Shown here: one piece after another, positions 12,701-24,730 of the stretch | Position numbering within the stretch: position 1 is the first letter of the stretch | How the letters are laid out: each line of letters starts with the position of its first letter | Assembly: GCA_021397835.1 (NCBI GenBank) | Contig: JAJFZO010000889.1 | Location: 5,270,001-5,334,000, forward strand | Direction: 5' to 3' | Source of the DNA: Moringa oleifera | Lineage: Eukaryota > Streptophyta > Magnoliopsida > Brassicales > Moringaceae | Length of the DNA stretch: 64,000 nucleotides | Program-made: the position numbers and the translations under genes | The notes under the pieces: generated by a model | What the model was told of the DNA's origin: nothing | Seen by the model: the letters and a program-made list of their open reading frames with translations, nothing else | The model's database searches: none

Positions 12701-12860
12701 TTGAAGTTCCATTTTCCCTTCCTTTCCAGGAAAAACCACCTTCCGATTAGCCAGTTTTCTGTTTGATTTTCCTCACTCTTTCATGTCTTAAGAATCCTGC
12801 ACACTTCAATTTAATACCTCTCTCTGTGTTCGGTTTCTATCGCTCGCTTGCTCTGTTTAA

Positions 12861-13634
12861 ATGGATTTGTTTGATTTTGACAACGTGAAAGCAGAGAAAG
12901 CCAGCGCGATGATGAGGTACAATCGCCTGCAAAGCATTGGGAAGCTCTTTCGTTTGGTTGAAGCGTGCGTTGGTCTGCTGTTCCTCTCCTGGACCTGCAC
13001 TCGCCTCCCGTTTGCCGTAAAAATGGCCGGCCAGTTCCTTCGGCAACTCGCTGGGGTCGTCGCGAGCCCTCCTTTCGTGTTCTTCCTCTGCAATGCCATA
13101 ATCGCCGCTCTGTTTGTCAAGTCCGGCAAGTTTTCTGGCGAGAAGATCACCACGAGCAATGCCGACGGCGAGCTCTATGAGGAGTTCATAAAAAACAGTG
13201 ACAATCACGCGAAACCGTTATCGGAAGATGCTCCTCTGTCTCAGTCTCGCGAGGCAGGGGAGGAGACAGTTTACGAGGACAAGCGGATGATCATCTCCGA
13301 GCTGAATACAGTTTCTCGCACGTGCGGAAATGATAGCGATGTTGACACAAATTCGGATCCGGATCCTTACGCAGAATTCGGGTCGTGTGATCGAAAAACT
13401 TACGGGAGGAGTAAATCAGAGAAGTTAGAGACAGAGAAATCGGCCGGAGGGAAGCTACGGCGATCGGACACGGAGAAGCTCCAGAAAAGAGAGTACCGCG
13501 CGGTGGAGAGATTGTATGCAGAGGATGAACTGAGCAGCGAGGAGTTTCAGCGAACAATCGAAGCGTTCATAGCCAAGCAGTTGATGTTCCGTCGGCAAGA
13601 ATCCCTGTCTGTTATTCTTCAAAACCAGACCTGA
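12861..13634 (+). CDS. DUF4408 / DUF761 domain protein, two predicted membrane spans
   Basis: Plant-specific protein of unknown biochemical role; intronless, 257 codons with the ATG at 12861. Residues 1-30 are polar. Two hydrophobic spans follow, roughly residues 32-52 (VEACVGLLFLSW region) and 65-88 (PPFVFFLCNAIIAALF region), matching the N-terminal DUF4408 layout. The middle is acidic and Ser-rich. From about residue 160 it is Lys/Glu/Arg-rich and probably disordered. The C-terminal 35 residues hold the DUF761 signature (DELSSEEFQRTIEAFIAK followed by QLMFRRQES). Shifted ORFs on both strands are shadows of this gene. The domain assignment is from memory of the two families. Confidence 0.9.
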   Translation: MDLFDFDNVKAEKASAMMRYNRLQSIGKLFRLVEACVGLLFLSWTCTRLPFAVKMAGQFLRQLAGVVASPPFVFFLCNAIIAALFVKSGKFSGEKITTSNADGELYEEFIKNSDNHAKPLSEDAPLSQSREAGEETVYEDKRMIISELNTVSRTCGNDSDVDTNSDPDPYAEFGSCDRKTYGRSKSEKLETEKSAGGKLRRSDTEKLQKREYRAVERLYAEDELSSEEFQRTIEAFIAKQLMFRRQESLSVILQNQT

Positions 13635-16600
13635 AAGGCATCAAAAAACAAAAATGTAGGGTTTTAAGAGACGAAAGAGAATAGCTTTACGGCCTTTGTT
13701 AATCCTATGTACAGTGTTCATCTTTTGAAATAGATCAAAAGTGAATCTTGCCATCTAGTATTTTCCCTTCTCGTTTTCTCATCGAGGTTAATTCTGAGAT
13801 TTCAATCACAGTACCTGTGCTCATCAAAAGATTCGAAATTGAGGGAATGGAATTCTCAGTCTGATAAAATTTCAAATTCAGGAATTGAATTTGTTGGAAA
13901 TTCTATGGAGTTGATGATCTTACATGGATATATGCTATCTGTTCTTGATCTTACATGAACTTGGTCTGATTCTCTCATTCTGTGTCTTCTGCGGCATATG
14001 CACCTGCTGGGTAAGAATCCCACGGGGAAGCAATTTAACTGGTTGTTCACAAAACCAGCTAATAATGCTCCAGTGAGTTGTCAATGATGAACGGCTTTCA
14101 GACACACCGTGTTCATGGAAAGTGGGTTTGTCTCAGATCTTCAGATTGTGTTTGGTTTTTGGTTCTGTGAGATTGAATTCTGAGGCGTAATCATGACAAT
14201 AATCAGCAAATGGCACACTCAATAAGAGCGATTAAGGATCTTTGGAGTTGCCATCAACCCCACTTCTCAATCATTAACTAATCTTAAGGTTGGAGCATTG
14301 ACAAGCCAAACCCATAATAACTTTCCATGGCTAATCCTTTTTGGAATGATTGATAGTCTAATCTGCCTGGCCAAACTTCAGAGCGTTCCATTAAAAGTTG
14401 TCCTTATTTTCAAAAATTACATGTTTTAAAATATTAAATTGTGCCGAGGACAGTAATTACTTTGGTTTTATATTATAAATATTAAACATTATATACATAT
14501 TGAATTGTAACCTCATTAATATTTATTATAAATATGTAATAATTTAATGTTATTTAATGCAAATTCATATCAATTAAGGATTTTTTAATCTAAATTTATA
14601 TGCAATATCATGAAATCAATCAATGAATCATAATTTGTTGAATGTAAAGTGTACTTACACTTTCACTATCATTCCCCTTAATCTTTCTAGGGGAAAAAAG
14701 TGACTTTTACTTTTGACGGGTAAGATTAGATATTTAAATCAGTGAAGAGACCTTTCATTTTCTTGCTGACTACGCTCGTCTCCTTTTCTCTTTTCCCCCT
14801 TTCCCCACCACTTTAGTTTGAAGAAATGATGATTAAATCCACCATTAATGACAATTGGGTAGTTGAATTAGTTATCTCCAGAGATTTTTCTAAAAAAAAG
14901 AGAACTTACCCAATGTTTGCTTCCAATAATGTTGTCTGTTGAGACATGCCAAAACACCTTGGCCATGGTTTCACTCTTGGAGTTTCTTTTAGGTATCTTT
15001 TTGTCTGAATGGGCCAGGTAAAGATGGTTACGCAGTGAGTCACACAGTGAGACAGTATCCCTTTCAATAGATTGGATATACATTCTCTTATATAGGCCTT
15101 CATCTAATGCAGCGGCTCGGTCTTACCCATTAATTATGGAGGAAATTGTTGGATTTTTTGTGGTTTTTGTTACTAAAAATTAAAAAAGTAATAAAAAACT
15201 TATGTCCTTATTTCAATTTGCTTGAAGAGATTATGATAGGTGATGAGTTATTAAAGATTAATCATATTTGTAACATTAAATCTCCGTGGAGAATTGATTT
15301 AAAGACTCAACCGATGTTATGACATTAATGCTTTTTTGTACGGAGCATTTAGTAAATATTTGAATTTATTTTCAGAAAGCAATTCCTTTACGAAATCTTT
15401 TACTAATACATTTACTTTTGTTTTTATTTTTACACGGCTGATAAAATGCATGCTATGCTTAAGGTCCCACATTGTAGGAAAAGTTAGGAAGGCCTATAGT
15501 TCTCCTAACCCACTTTTTTAACAATAATTAAATAAAATAAGGTCTTATTTAATTCCAAATGATTTAACCCATATATTATTTTGTGCAAGGAGGAGGGCCT
15601 AAGCCCGAGTTTTACGATCCAACTTTAAGACGCTTTTGTCCGCAAACAGGACCAAATCTATAGTGTAATGATTACAATGTGATAGCCCACATTTAATTGA
15701 GCCCTACCATATGTTTAAAAAAATGCTCTTTCATGTCCATTAAGGTCACTATATTTTATTTTATTTTTAGGTGTGATGTGAGATTTTGTAGTTTGATTAG
15801 TGTAATTTATCAAGTGTTGTAAAAGTCACATATTCTCTATTTTGACACTAATCCTTATTTCATTTATTTCAAAGGATACTTGATTAAAATGTGATTTATG
15901 ATAGATGTGAAATTGAGCTTACCCATATCCTAAAAATAAGAGAGGATGATCACTATTTTTTTAAAACTTTTTTTCACAAAACTGAAAGCTAAAAGCTGCA
16001 ATAGGAAGAGTTTGGCACCAAACAGGGGACAACAAATCCACTAAATGCCAATTGAAGAGCACATAGATGTATCAGATTTTCGCTTTAGTGAGCCAGAAGG
16101 TACTCATGTGAAAGTTACTTTGGCAATCAAAATTCAAAGAAACTACAGTGTCCAATGCCCAAAATCGTTATGATTTCATGTTTTCAAAGTGGTACTTGGT
16201 GAGTCTTCAAGCTAGCAATCATGGGGAAATATCCAGCAGAGAAGGCAGGGTCTGAACCTGAGCCAGAGACTGAGAGGAGGCAACAAATGCCAGGGTGTGG
16301 GACAGATTGTCCTTACTCATCTACAGTACCATAATATGAATGAATGATCTCATTTTGTGTAAAAAGCCTGGTGGGTAAGTCTCTTTTTAGTCTTTATTTG
16401 CATCCGAACACATTGGGAGTCTAAATTTTTTTGGGTGATTGAGAGAAGACAACCACAAACTGGCCCAGATAGGAAAGCTTCTGTCTCTCCCTTGGAAACT
16501 ACACAGAATCACAAGCTGTCCCTGATATGACCCCCTGAAGGGCAGAACCCAAGTGGAATAATAAACTCGGTAATCCTGTACACTCTTTATCTATGAAAGT

Positions 16601-17070
16601 TTTTAACTTTCACTGGTAAAAATTGGATTAGACCCAGTAAGAACATAAACCTTTTGTTGGGAGGGGGGGGTGGTGCTATCATCCGTCCAATGATATTTTC
16701 TTCAGCTATGAGCCAAAAAGATTTTGTTTTGGAAGGTTGACTGACATACACTGCGCAAAAGCCCACAAGCATCTGCTGTTAAGAGTAAACTGGGCTAGTG
16801 TGTAATCCAAATTTACAACGAATGGGCTATTGAAGCCCAAGGCAAGCAGATTTTAAGAATCTACAAAATTTTAATTTTACAGATCAAAAAATTCCATGGA
16901 TTTGAAATCTTTATTTAAAAAAAAAATAATGATGAATGATAATTTAATAAATAATTAAAATTATATATGTTTTTATTATAGAAAGAAAAATCAGCACAAA
17001 CAAATTTAAGATTATTTTGCTAATTTTACAACCCATGCAAAATGTTAACACAATATTAATGACTTAAAAG
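13635..17070. other. Intergenic interval without supported genes
   Basis: About 3.4 kb. It includes the 3' UTR of the DUF4408 gene, AT-rich stretches around 14420-14640 and 15130-15560, and a segment at about 15460-15700 (GGTCCCACATTG to AGGAGGGCCTAAGCCCGAG) that reminds me of a dispersed plant repeat but lacks visible terminal repeats. A G9 run stands near 16663. I see no RNA gene, and the ORFs present are short and unlike any family I know. Confidence 0.5.
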
Positions 17071-18446
17071 TCATTTACTCAATGATTTCTTTTTAAGAAC
17101 TAAAACGAAGGTGATCGGCTTAATATCTTCTCTGGCCATTTCCTCATCCACTAGTTTTCCATAATCGTTAAACAAAGTGTCTACAAGTGCTTCCCCAAAG
17201 TGGTCGCAGATCATCGACTCTTGAATGGCTCTCACGGTCATGGCGACCGCAGTGCCATAGCTCCGATCGCCATCTCCGTCATCTTTCTCTATCTCAAACA
17301 TCTCTATCCGATCCAACTCGAAAGATTCTTCTCTCTTTACTTCATCTTCTATTTCATCTCTTGATGGTGCATAAAAATGGACGTCATAGGAATCCAGCTT
17401 TTCCTCGTCAATTTCTCCCTGCAAATAACATAACAAGCCATGTCATCCCTCACTTCGATGAAATACAGGTGCTGATCTGATATTGGTTAAGGTGTTTAAG
17501 TTGCAGCTTGACCTGAGTGACTAGATTGACTAGGGACCGCGAGAGCACTTCCCAGAAGAATGAGTTGCCTCTGTCAACGTGACCTTGGCCTTCCCTTCCG
17601 AGCAAGATGAGAACCATTCGTCCTCCAGCGACAAGCTCTTCCGATCTTGAACGAAGGAACAAACAGAAGTCCTCCTGGAACTGATTGTAGTATGCTTTGG
17701 ACACACCTTCAGGGCTAGTTTCAGAAATGTAAACGTTGCCTTTGTTGATAGACCTGCCTTGCTCGTCATAGATACCTGGAGGAACCTGCATAAAAGGAAC
17801 TCCATTGTTAACAGCTCTTACGAGCTTTTACTAACTGGAAGATAGAGGGATGATCGAGACTCTCACCTTGGAGAGCCAGTGCAAGCTGTAAGATGAATAC
17901 ACAAAGTGCAAGCTATTGTTGGGAAATAGTCTTCCATAAAATGAACCAGGATAACCTGCTATGAATATCGAGGGACACCCACCATTTTTTTCTTCTTTAA
18001 GAGCCCTAAAAAAGTCTGGCAAGGCCTTAAACACAGAGTTAAAGTCACTGCTCGGAAGATCATTAAGGTATACACGGAACTCTGGTGCTGGACGCAGGAT
18101 TTTACGACTAGTCCCTTCGATGGCATCAACGATGTCTTTGATGTTCGACAAGGTATTTGGTCCAGATGAACAACCCAAATCAGCTATGCCTAAGCTGTTC
18201 GAAGCCGTTGCAGTATAAATCTCTTGTATTGTCCCTATCGTAACGTGCTTCACCATATCGGATGCCTTCTTCTGTGAGCAACAAACAGGTGTTAATTAAA
18301 CAGAAACTGTACAACAAGAAGACGAAGAAATTAAGTTAAGCATTCTTGAGCGTTGAGAGAGAAAGAGAGACCTGGAAAGAAGAGTTCTTGGCATAGCTCG
18401 TGTTGCCAACTCCTCCAGTCATGTGAAAGGCCTTCTCCACATCCAT
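17071..18446 (-). CDS. SABATH carboxyl methyltransferase (single divergent copy)
   Basis: S-adenosylmethionine-dependent methyltransferase that would methylate the carboxyl group (or, in some members, ring nitrogen) of a small molecule. Minus-strand exons are 18446-18372, 18271-17867, 17785-17513 and 17418-17071, giving 366 residues. Exon 1 has the family start ([15 protein letters not shown]). Motif I is [11 protein letters not shown] with Asp56; later come NDLPSSDFN and [10 protein letters not shown]. The aromatic pocket reads [10 protein letters not shown], with His156 and Trp157. This protein is clearly a different subfamily from the three plus-strand copies: it has an insertion in the [10 protein letters not shown] region and an acidic C-terminal third ([10 protein letters not shown]). 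From memory it is nearest to proteins labelled jasmonate methyltransferase-like or TCM_000336-like. The substrate cannot be read from sequence. Confidence 0.92.
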
Positions 18447-21400
18447 GATTGATGAAAGCCTGTGAAACCAATCTGTGGGTTAAGAGTTAGTGGTTGTTTA
18501 GTCAGCTTTTAAAGGCAAATTTCAATGATGCAGTGCTTTACTTTTTCTTCTCTTTCACTTTTCTTAATATATATTACTTATCATGGTAGTTCCAGTTACA
18601 TTCGATCATGATGAATCTACGTCGTGGCTTTGCCATAAATGACCCAAGCCTGCCTCTGATTTGTTAGTGCTCATCTTGGTCTAAAGATGGGACAAACTTC
18701 ACGCTTTGGCTGACCTGCACCATCGTTTAGCTAGCTGCCTAACTTTGCATTTCCAACGATCACAAATCCAACTTAGAATAAGCAGACCTGTGCAAGTGTA
18801 TTTTAAATGCCTTTGTAATGCACTTTGGTATTATGAAAGTCTCAAGTTGTTTTAATTAAATATGCAAGTTTTGATTGAAGGTCATTTGTTCTGCAAATTC
18901 ATGGCATCAAGAAGCCCTGTGAGCCCTCCTGATTTAACTTATTCTACCTTTGGAGCAAGGGGTAGAAACTCGAAAATAGGAAGAAGTGGTGTTGCAGATT
19001 AGGTCTCATGATTTAAGAGAGTGGTAAGTGGTCTTCTTGTGTTGGTGATGGGTTTCAACTTTCCCACTTGTCTCGGGAAGCAACTTTGAGTCTATCAAAT
19101 CAGTGTTGGCTCGCACAAGATTCTTCTTGTCTATAATTTTCCTCATGTGAAGGGGGACACGCGTCAACCGAGGGATGCCTAAAGGACTGACCCAGCCATT
19201 AGGCCCTGTGGGGTCCCGTAAAGTGGGTGCCATAAAGTGGGCCAAGTGGCTGTCCTTAACCAAAGCTTCATCGCCCATTCAGGCCCTTCTTGAAGGCCAA
19301 TTATCTGTCAACACTTCCATCAAAAAACCACATAAAGAGCTGTATCTGACAAGAAAATAGTACCAGTAACAATCTGTGATTTGTACTAAGGCCTGCTGGT
19401 AAGGACAAGTACACAGAACTTACTAGCCCGGAAAAGGATATTAACTCATTTAATTGAAACAAATTTGTTTTTCTGGATGATGAAATTAATCAAGATGGTA
19501 GAAGAAGTGGGTAATGGGAGTGATGATGGTGTTGTGTAGATATGGATTGTGGGTGTTTGTTTTGAGCTTGTCAATGTCCATGAGAACCAGTACAGGCATA
19601 TACACCGCACAAAGAGAGGAGCAGAGAAGAAAAAGGAGAATGGAGGATGACCCAAAAAGATCCATTATCTTTTACTTTTAAGCCAGCCTTTGCCTTTCTC
19701 TGCTAGCTTCTTTTTTTTTTTTTTCCTTTGCTTCCCCCCATATAATGCGCTTTGGGCAATTATGTTGTTTGCTCTTTCTTTCCCTTGCCTCCCAACATCC
19801 CCCACGCCCCACCACGGCATATCTTACTACAAATGTTATTGTTTTGGCTCATTATCGACTCAGCTTCTTCAATTGTCCAATTACAAGTTAATCGGTATCT
19901 CTGCTTCTTTCTAAGTTGTTGCAGCAGTGATGCGTGGGATGATCTTCCTGGTCAAAGGGATGGTGGGTTTGGATTGGACAGTGGACCCGAAGAAGCCTGA
20001 AAAGGCCTAAACTTTCGGCATTAACTCGTGAATGGCAAACAATGCATGCGTGCCCATGCATTGTTATCACTGACTTCGATAGCGATGGCTGTGGTGATGG
20101 TGCCGTCCTCATGTGGGTTCCGTTTCGTTCGGCGGTGTTCGTGGTTAGTGGCGAATCTGGTTTTGGCCCGATGAGAAGCTTCATATCCTGTGGTTTTGGG
20201 CCCAAGGAACACAATAACCATGGAACCTGGCTGGCCCATGTTACCACTGCCTAAATCCCAGCCGCCTGCTTTGTGCATGTCAACTTAATTTTGTTTTAAT
20301 AAAATAACAAAATCACTATATGATATATCATCTAAAAAATATTTTAATATAAAAAAATTCTGCACTTAAATCAGTTTGCATTCTAAATGAATCATCATAA
20401 ATGCTAAAAGGTATCTGAAACATTTTATAAAGAATATTATTATAGGTAAATAAGAGGGTGGTTCCTCCTTTATAACAAGCAATAATCTTGTGTAAGCCAC
20501 TCAGTACGAGTGTAGTACATGAGAAGATGAGTGGTGGCAAACAAAGTGAACGCCAAACTGTTAATGCATTATGATGAATTAACATTGCAAGTCTATTGGT
20601 GTAAGGTTAATTCGATCTCTTAATTTCACGTGATGAAATCTGATAATTTATATGTCCATCTAATTACCATGTAAAAAAAGCTAGTCAACTAATAAATAAC
20701 TCGAATATCACTAGTACATTAGGTACCCAATAATGGGATGAATTCAATGATCTCACATGGTAACATAAAATGTAATACTATGTAATATCTGTTCAACCAG
20801 CATTATTAATAAGATCAAAAAATCCAATTTCTTGAACTGTAACCAAGGACAGCCGGACAAACTTGGCAACATGACTTGTCTATGTATACCCGGGAGGGTC
20901 ACACATACACCACATATTGATCACCATGTTTGTGGCCCTCCAACATCCAACTTGGTTCTGTCTGCCGTGCATGGAACATGCGCTGGATATGTTCTTATTT
21001 ACCACATGGGACTTGTGTTACATGCATATTCCTGGATGCCATCACCTAATAATGAAACAATTTAATGCCTTATTGATCTAAGAGGGAGATTGTTATAGTA
21101 CTTTTTTTGATATTAGAGGTCAAAGAAGAATATATAACCCAAAGAGGCAATAAATTAATTCAACGACTTTCCTCTCGCTGAAAGCAAGCAACTACATTAC
21201 GGAACCCTATTAATACAAATAATTAGCTCATTAAGGTGACGTCGGCACCCTTACATCATCCCTTTGAATTCATCAACCATTGTGGACAAATAAGATTACA
21301 CATGCAAGCAATGCAGGCCTTGTATTTCAGATTCTAGGAGAAACTTCCAGGTCTGTGCCTCTGGCGTGAATCTCATGTATTTCAGATCTTAATTATTTAG

Positions 21401-22140
21401 TACATGAAGGTCAATTTTAATGTCGAAATATCAATGCTAAGCTTGTCTTGTATATTTAATGTCTTAGTCATTGAAAGTTACATCTTGATTTTAAGATCAA
21501 ATAAAAAATGAAAACAAAAGTTGTAATGTCATATGACATGTAGTTATATTGCTACAGAATCCATATAATTTTCTGAGTTATAATTAATATCAGCATCATG
21601 TGATGATCAAGACATCTAGAAAATGTTGCTCCGATGACTTGGCAAGGGTGGAAAGCTCGAAAAGGAAAACTGATGTGTAGGAGATAAATTTTTTTTGGGA
21701 ATAAATTGTCCATTTAAAAAGAATATTTAAAGTTAAAAAATATTCTTAATCAAAAACTTTAATTTTTTTTTGTTAAACTTAACTAAAATGTGAGAAAATT
21801 CAATCTTCTTTGTTGACACATCTCATAATATGATAAAATATCTCATTTTCTTTTTTTTTTCATTATTTTTGTGGACACTTTTTTGCAGCAAATGCTACAA
21901 TTATTATTTTGCAGCGTATATTGTAAATAATGTTGCAATTATTACAGTAATGCTACCTATTATGCATTAAATGGAAGGTTGTTAAGATTTATAAATACTT
22001 ACTTTAGTCAAGAGCTTGAGGGAGATGAAAAAGAGTGCGATTGAGAGAATATTAAGAAATTTTGTTGAGAATTTGGAAAATATTTGAAAAGAGTTGTTAA
22101 AAGATAAATAGTATTTTTTAAAATACATATAAATTTGAGA
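18447..22140. other. Divergent intergenic region between the minus- and plus-strand SABATH genes (proximal part)
   Basis: About 3.7 kb holding the promoter of the minus-strand SABATH gene. Short ORFs on both strands around 19000-20280 and at 20832-21065 have no recognisable domain, no splice logic and no repeated structure. I do not call them genes. Base composition drifts from about balanced to strongly AT-rich towards 22 kb. Confidence 0.5.
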
Positions 22141-22149
22141 GATTTTTTT

Positions 22150-24560
22150 TTATGAGGAGAGATTTGGATAGATATTTTCAAATCAAATATCATTTTCTCT
22201 TAGAGAATAAAACAACTGTTATTTTTTTTTTATTTTATTATTATTTATTTTTTATCCTTTTATCTTTGTTTTTGCAAATATTTTATTTCATTTATTTACT
22301 TAATTGTTATTATATATATATATATTTGCATACATGTACTTTATTTATTTATTTTTATTTTATTTTTATTTATATTTTTATTTACTTTATACGTTAATGT
22401 TTTTATATTATCCTATTTACGAATATATGCAAGTTTTTATATTTTTACGTTAAATACATAAAAGATTATGTTTTAAAAAACAGATAATGCATGAAAATAA
22501 TGAGTAAAAAAGAAAAACATGTAATATAATAAGAAATGAATGGGTTTTGGTATATGAAAAAAAATAAAAAATAGAGAAAAAGAGTGATCAGGGAAAAAAT
22601 AGTCATTCTTTGTGAAAAAAAGAAGAAGGAAAAATACTTAAAAGAAAAGAATACGAGAAAGATTGGCATAAAATAAAGAGTATTTAGTTGAAAGAATATA
22701 AAAACATAAGATAATAATAGATGACTTTAAGATGTTAGAGTTATTTTAAAATAATAAATTTAAATTATTCATGATATAAAAATTTTAGGTAAATTTTATT
22801 TTATTTATTTATTTTTAATATATAAAATTATTTAAAATAATATTATATATTTTAAGCTTTTTTGAGAATTATAAAAAAAAAAAACTCAAGAGAGAGGTTT
22901 TCATTTTTTTTAATGTCAGAATTATTTTTATAAAAGTAAAAATAAATAAAAATAAATATTTTAAGTTTTTGAAGAATATAAAAAAATCTTAAGAAAAAGA
23001 TTTTTATATCCTTTAATATAAAAAAATTATTTAATAATTTTGAAAAATATGAAAAAAAATTTAAACAAAGGTTTTTATATTTTTTAATAACAAAAAAATA
23101 TTATAAAATATAATATTTCAAGTTTTAAAAAGTATGTAAAATCTCAATAGAGTGGTTTTTATATTTTTAATATAAAATTAATTTTTTAAAATAAAATATT
23201 TATTTGATATTTTTTAAAAATATAATTTTTTAAAAAATTTATATTCTCTAATATACAATTTATTTTTTAATAAAAAATATAAAAATAAAATATATATTTA
23301 ATATTTTAAAAAATTTTGAAAAGATCTTGAGAAAAGGTTTTTATTTTTTAAATATAAAAATTATATTTTTTAAAAAATAAAAATATATTTTAAAGAAAAA
23401 AATATTAAAAGAAAATTTTATTTTTAATATAAAAATTATTTTTTAAAAATAATATTTTTTTAGAAAATATTAATAAATTTTAAGAGAGATTTTTGTACTT
23501 TATAACATAAATTATTATTATTTTTTAAAAAACGATAATAAAATAGATACATGAAGTTATTGAGAAAATCATAAGAAAGAAGTATTTATTTTGTTATAAA
23601 TATCATATTTTTTAAAAAATATTACTTTATTTAGAATAATAAGAAAATCTTAAGATAAAAATCTTTATATTCTCTAAAATACTTTATTTGTATGGTTCTC
23701 AATTTATTTTTATTTTTAATTAACAAAATTATGAAAATTGAGTTTGATTAAGATCTAGATTTAAATATCAAATATTAATTATTTGTTTGCATTTGGGTTA
23801 TGAGACTTCAAAATTATTTATGTGCGTTACATAATGTGATTTTACATGTATATCAAAATATCATTAAATTTGCAAAAAAAATTAAAAATTGAAGATTAGA
23901 TAAAATGAAACCTCGAAATTCTTCATCATAAAAATGTTTTAAAATAGAAATTAAGTAAGAACGAAATCTTTACATTTTTTCTCATATATAAAATGACTTC
24001 AAGAATTAAAAGTGAAATAATAGTCAAACTCTTATATTCTTCAAAACATTAAAATCTTATTTTTATGTCATCTATATTTCTTTTGAGGTATATTTTTTAA
24101 GAATTATAATTCTAAAAATCAAAGGAATTTCAAAAACAAAAAATAACGATGATCAATTAGTATTGATTTTTTGACGTCTGTGAGAATGCTAATCTTTCTT
24201 TATGTGTATCGGTTTTCGAATTTATATTTTTAATTTCAAAAGAATATTATTGTTTTATTTATATTTTTAAAAATAAATAAATTTTAATGTCTAATTATAT
24301 CATAAAATAAATTAGTAATAACTTTTTTATTTTTACTTTTTAAAATCTTTACAAAAAAATTATTCAGCACATTTTAAAGTCACTTTGAGAAGTTTACTCC
24401 CAATCAAAAATAAGTTATGATAATTTTAATATTTTTTTTAATTCAAGAATACATCTTCTTTCCCTTTCAAAGTACATTTCACATTTTAAATTTATTGTAT
24501 TTTCAATTGATTAAAGTATAAAACTAATCTTCTTATGTGGCCGTATAAATATATTGAAAT
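22150..24560. repeat. Extremely AT-rich block with a degenerate tandem repeat of about 85 bp
   Basis: A 2.4-kb block made almost only of A and T. From about 22880 to 23690 a theme recurs every 70-105 bp: a purine run (AGAGA or AAGAAAA), then GGTTTTTATATTTTT, then AATATAAAAATTA, then TTTTTTAAAAAATA and a TTTAAGTTTT or similar word. I see the theme near 22895, 23000, 23068, 23153, 23238, 23333, 23413, 23487, 23580 and 23660. Copies are too diverged for a fixed unit length. The block ends just before the promoter of SABATH copy 1. ORFs here are low-complexity artefacts. Confidence 0.65.
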
Positions 24561-24625
24561 ATAAATTGAAGAGAGCCCGAGAGAATAGATTTAATGATAA
24601 AAAAAGTATTGCGCGAACCACATAC

Positions 24626-24655
24626 GAGGCAAGCAGCTACGGCTGTCTATAAATA
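24626..24655 (+). promoter_or_regulatory. Core promoter of SABATH copy 1
   Basis: A TATAAATA box at 24648-24655 lies 83 bp before the ATG. Just upstream, at 24626-24636, is GAGGCAAGCAG, which is repeated exactly at 32308-32318 ahead of copy 3 at a similar distance from its TATA box. The shared spacing supports both as real promoter parts. The leader contains a GA microsatellite at about 24711-24729. Confidence 0.7.
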
Positions 24656-24730
24656 GATGACGCATCTCACTAGACTGATTCACAGCAGTAAACAAGAAGA
24701 AAGTTTAGAGAGAGAGAGAGAGAGAGAGAA

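Noticed and set aside
15460..15700. Segment with GGTCCCACATTG and AGGAGGGCCTAAGCCCGAG, resembling a dispersed plant repeat
   Set aside because: I found no terminal repeats, tRNA-like promoter boxes or second copy in the window, so I could not classify it.
20832..21065. ORF of 77 codons with several Cys and His residues
   Set aside because: No family match that I know, no neighbouring exons, and AT-rich non-coding context on both sides.
22152..22669. ORFs rich in Phe, Ile and Tyr in the AT-rich block
   Set aside because: Low-complexity translation of nearly pure A/T sequence; no signature.
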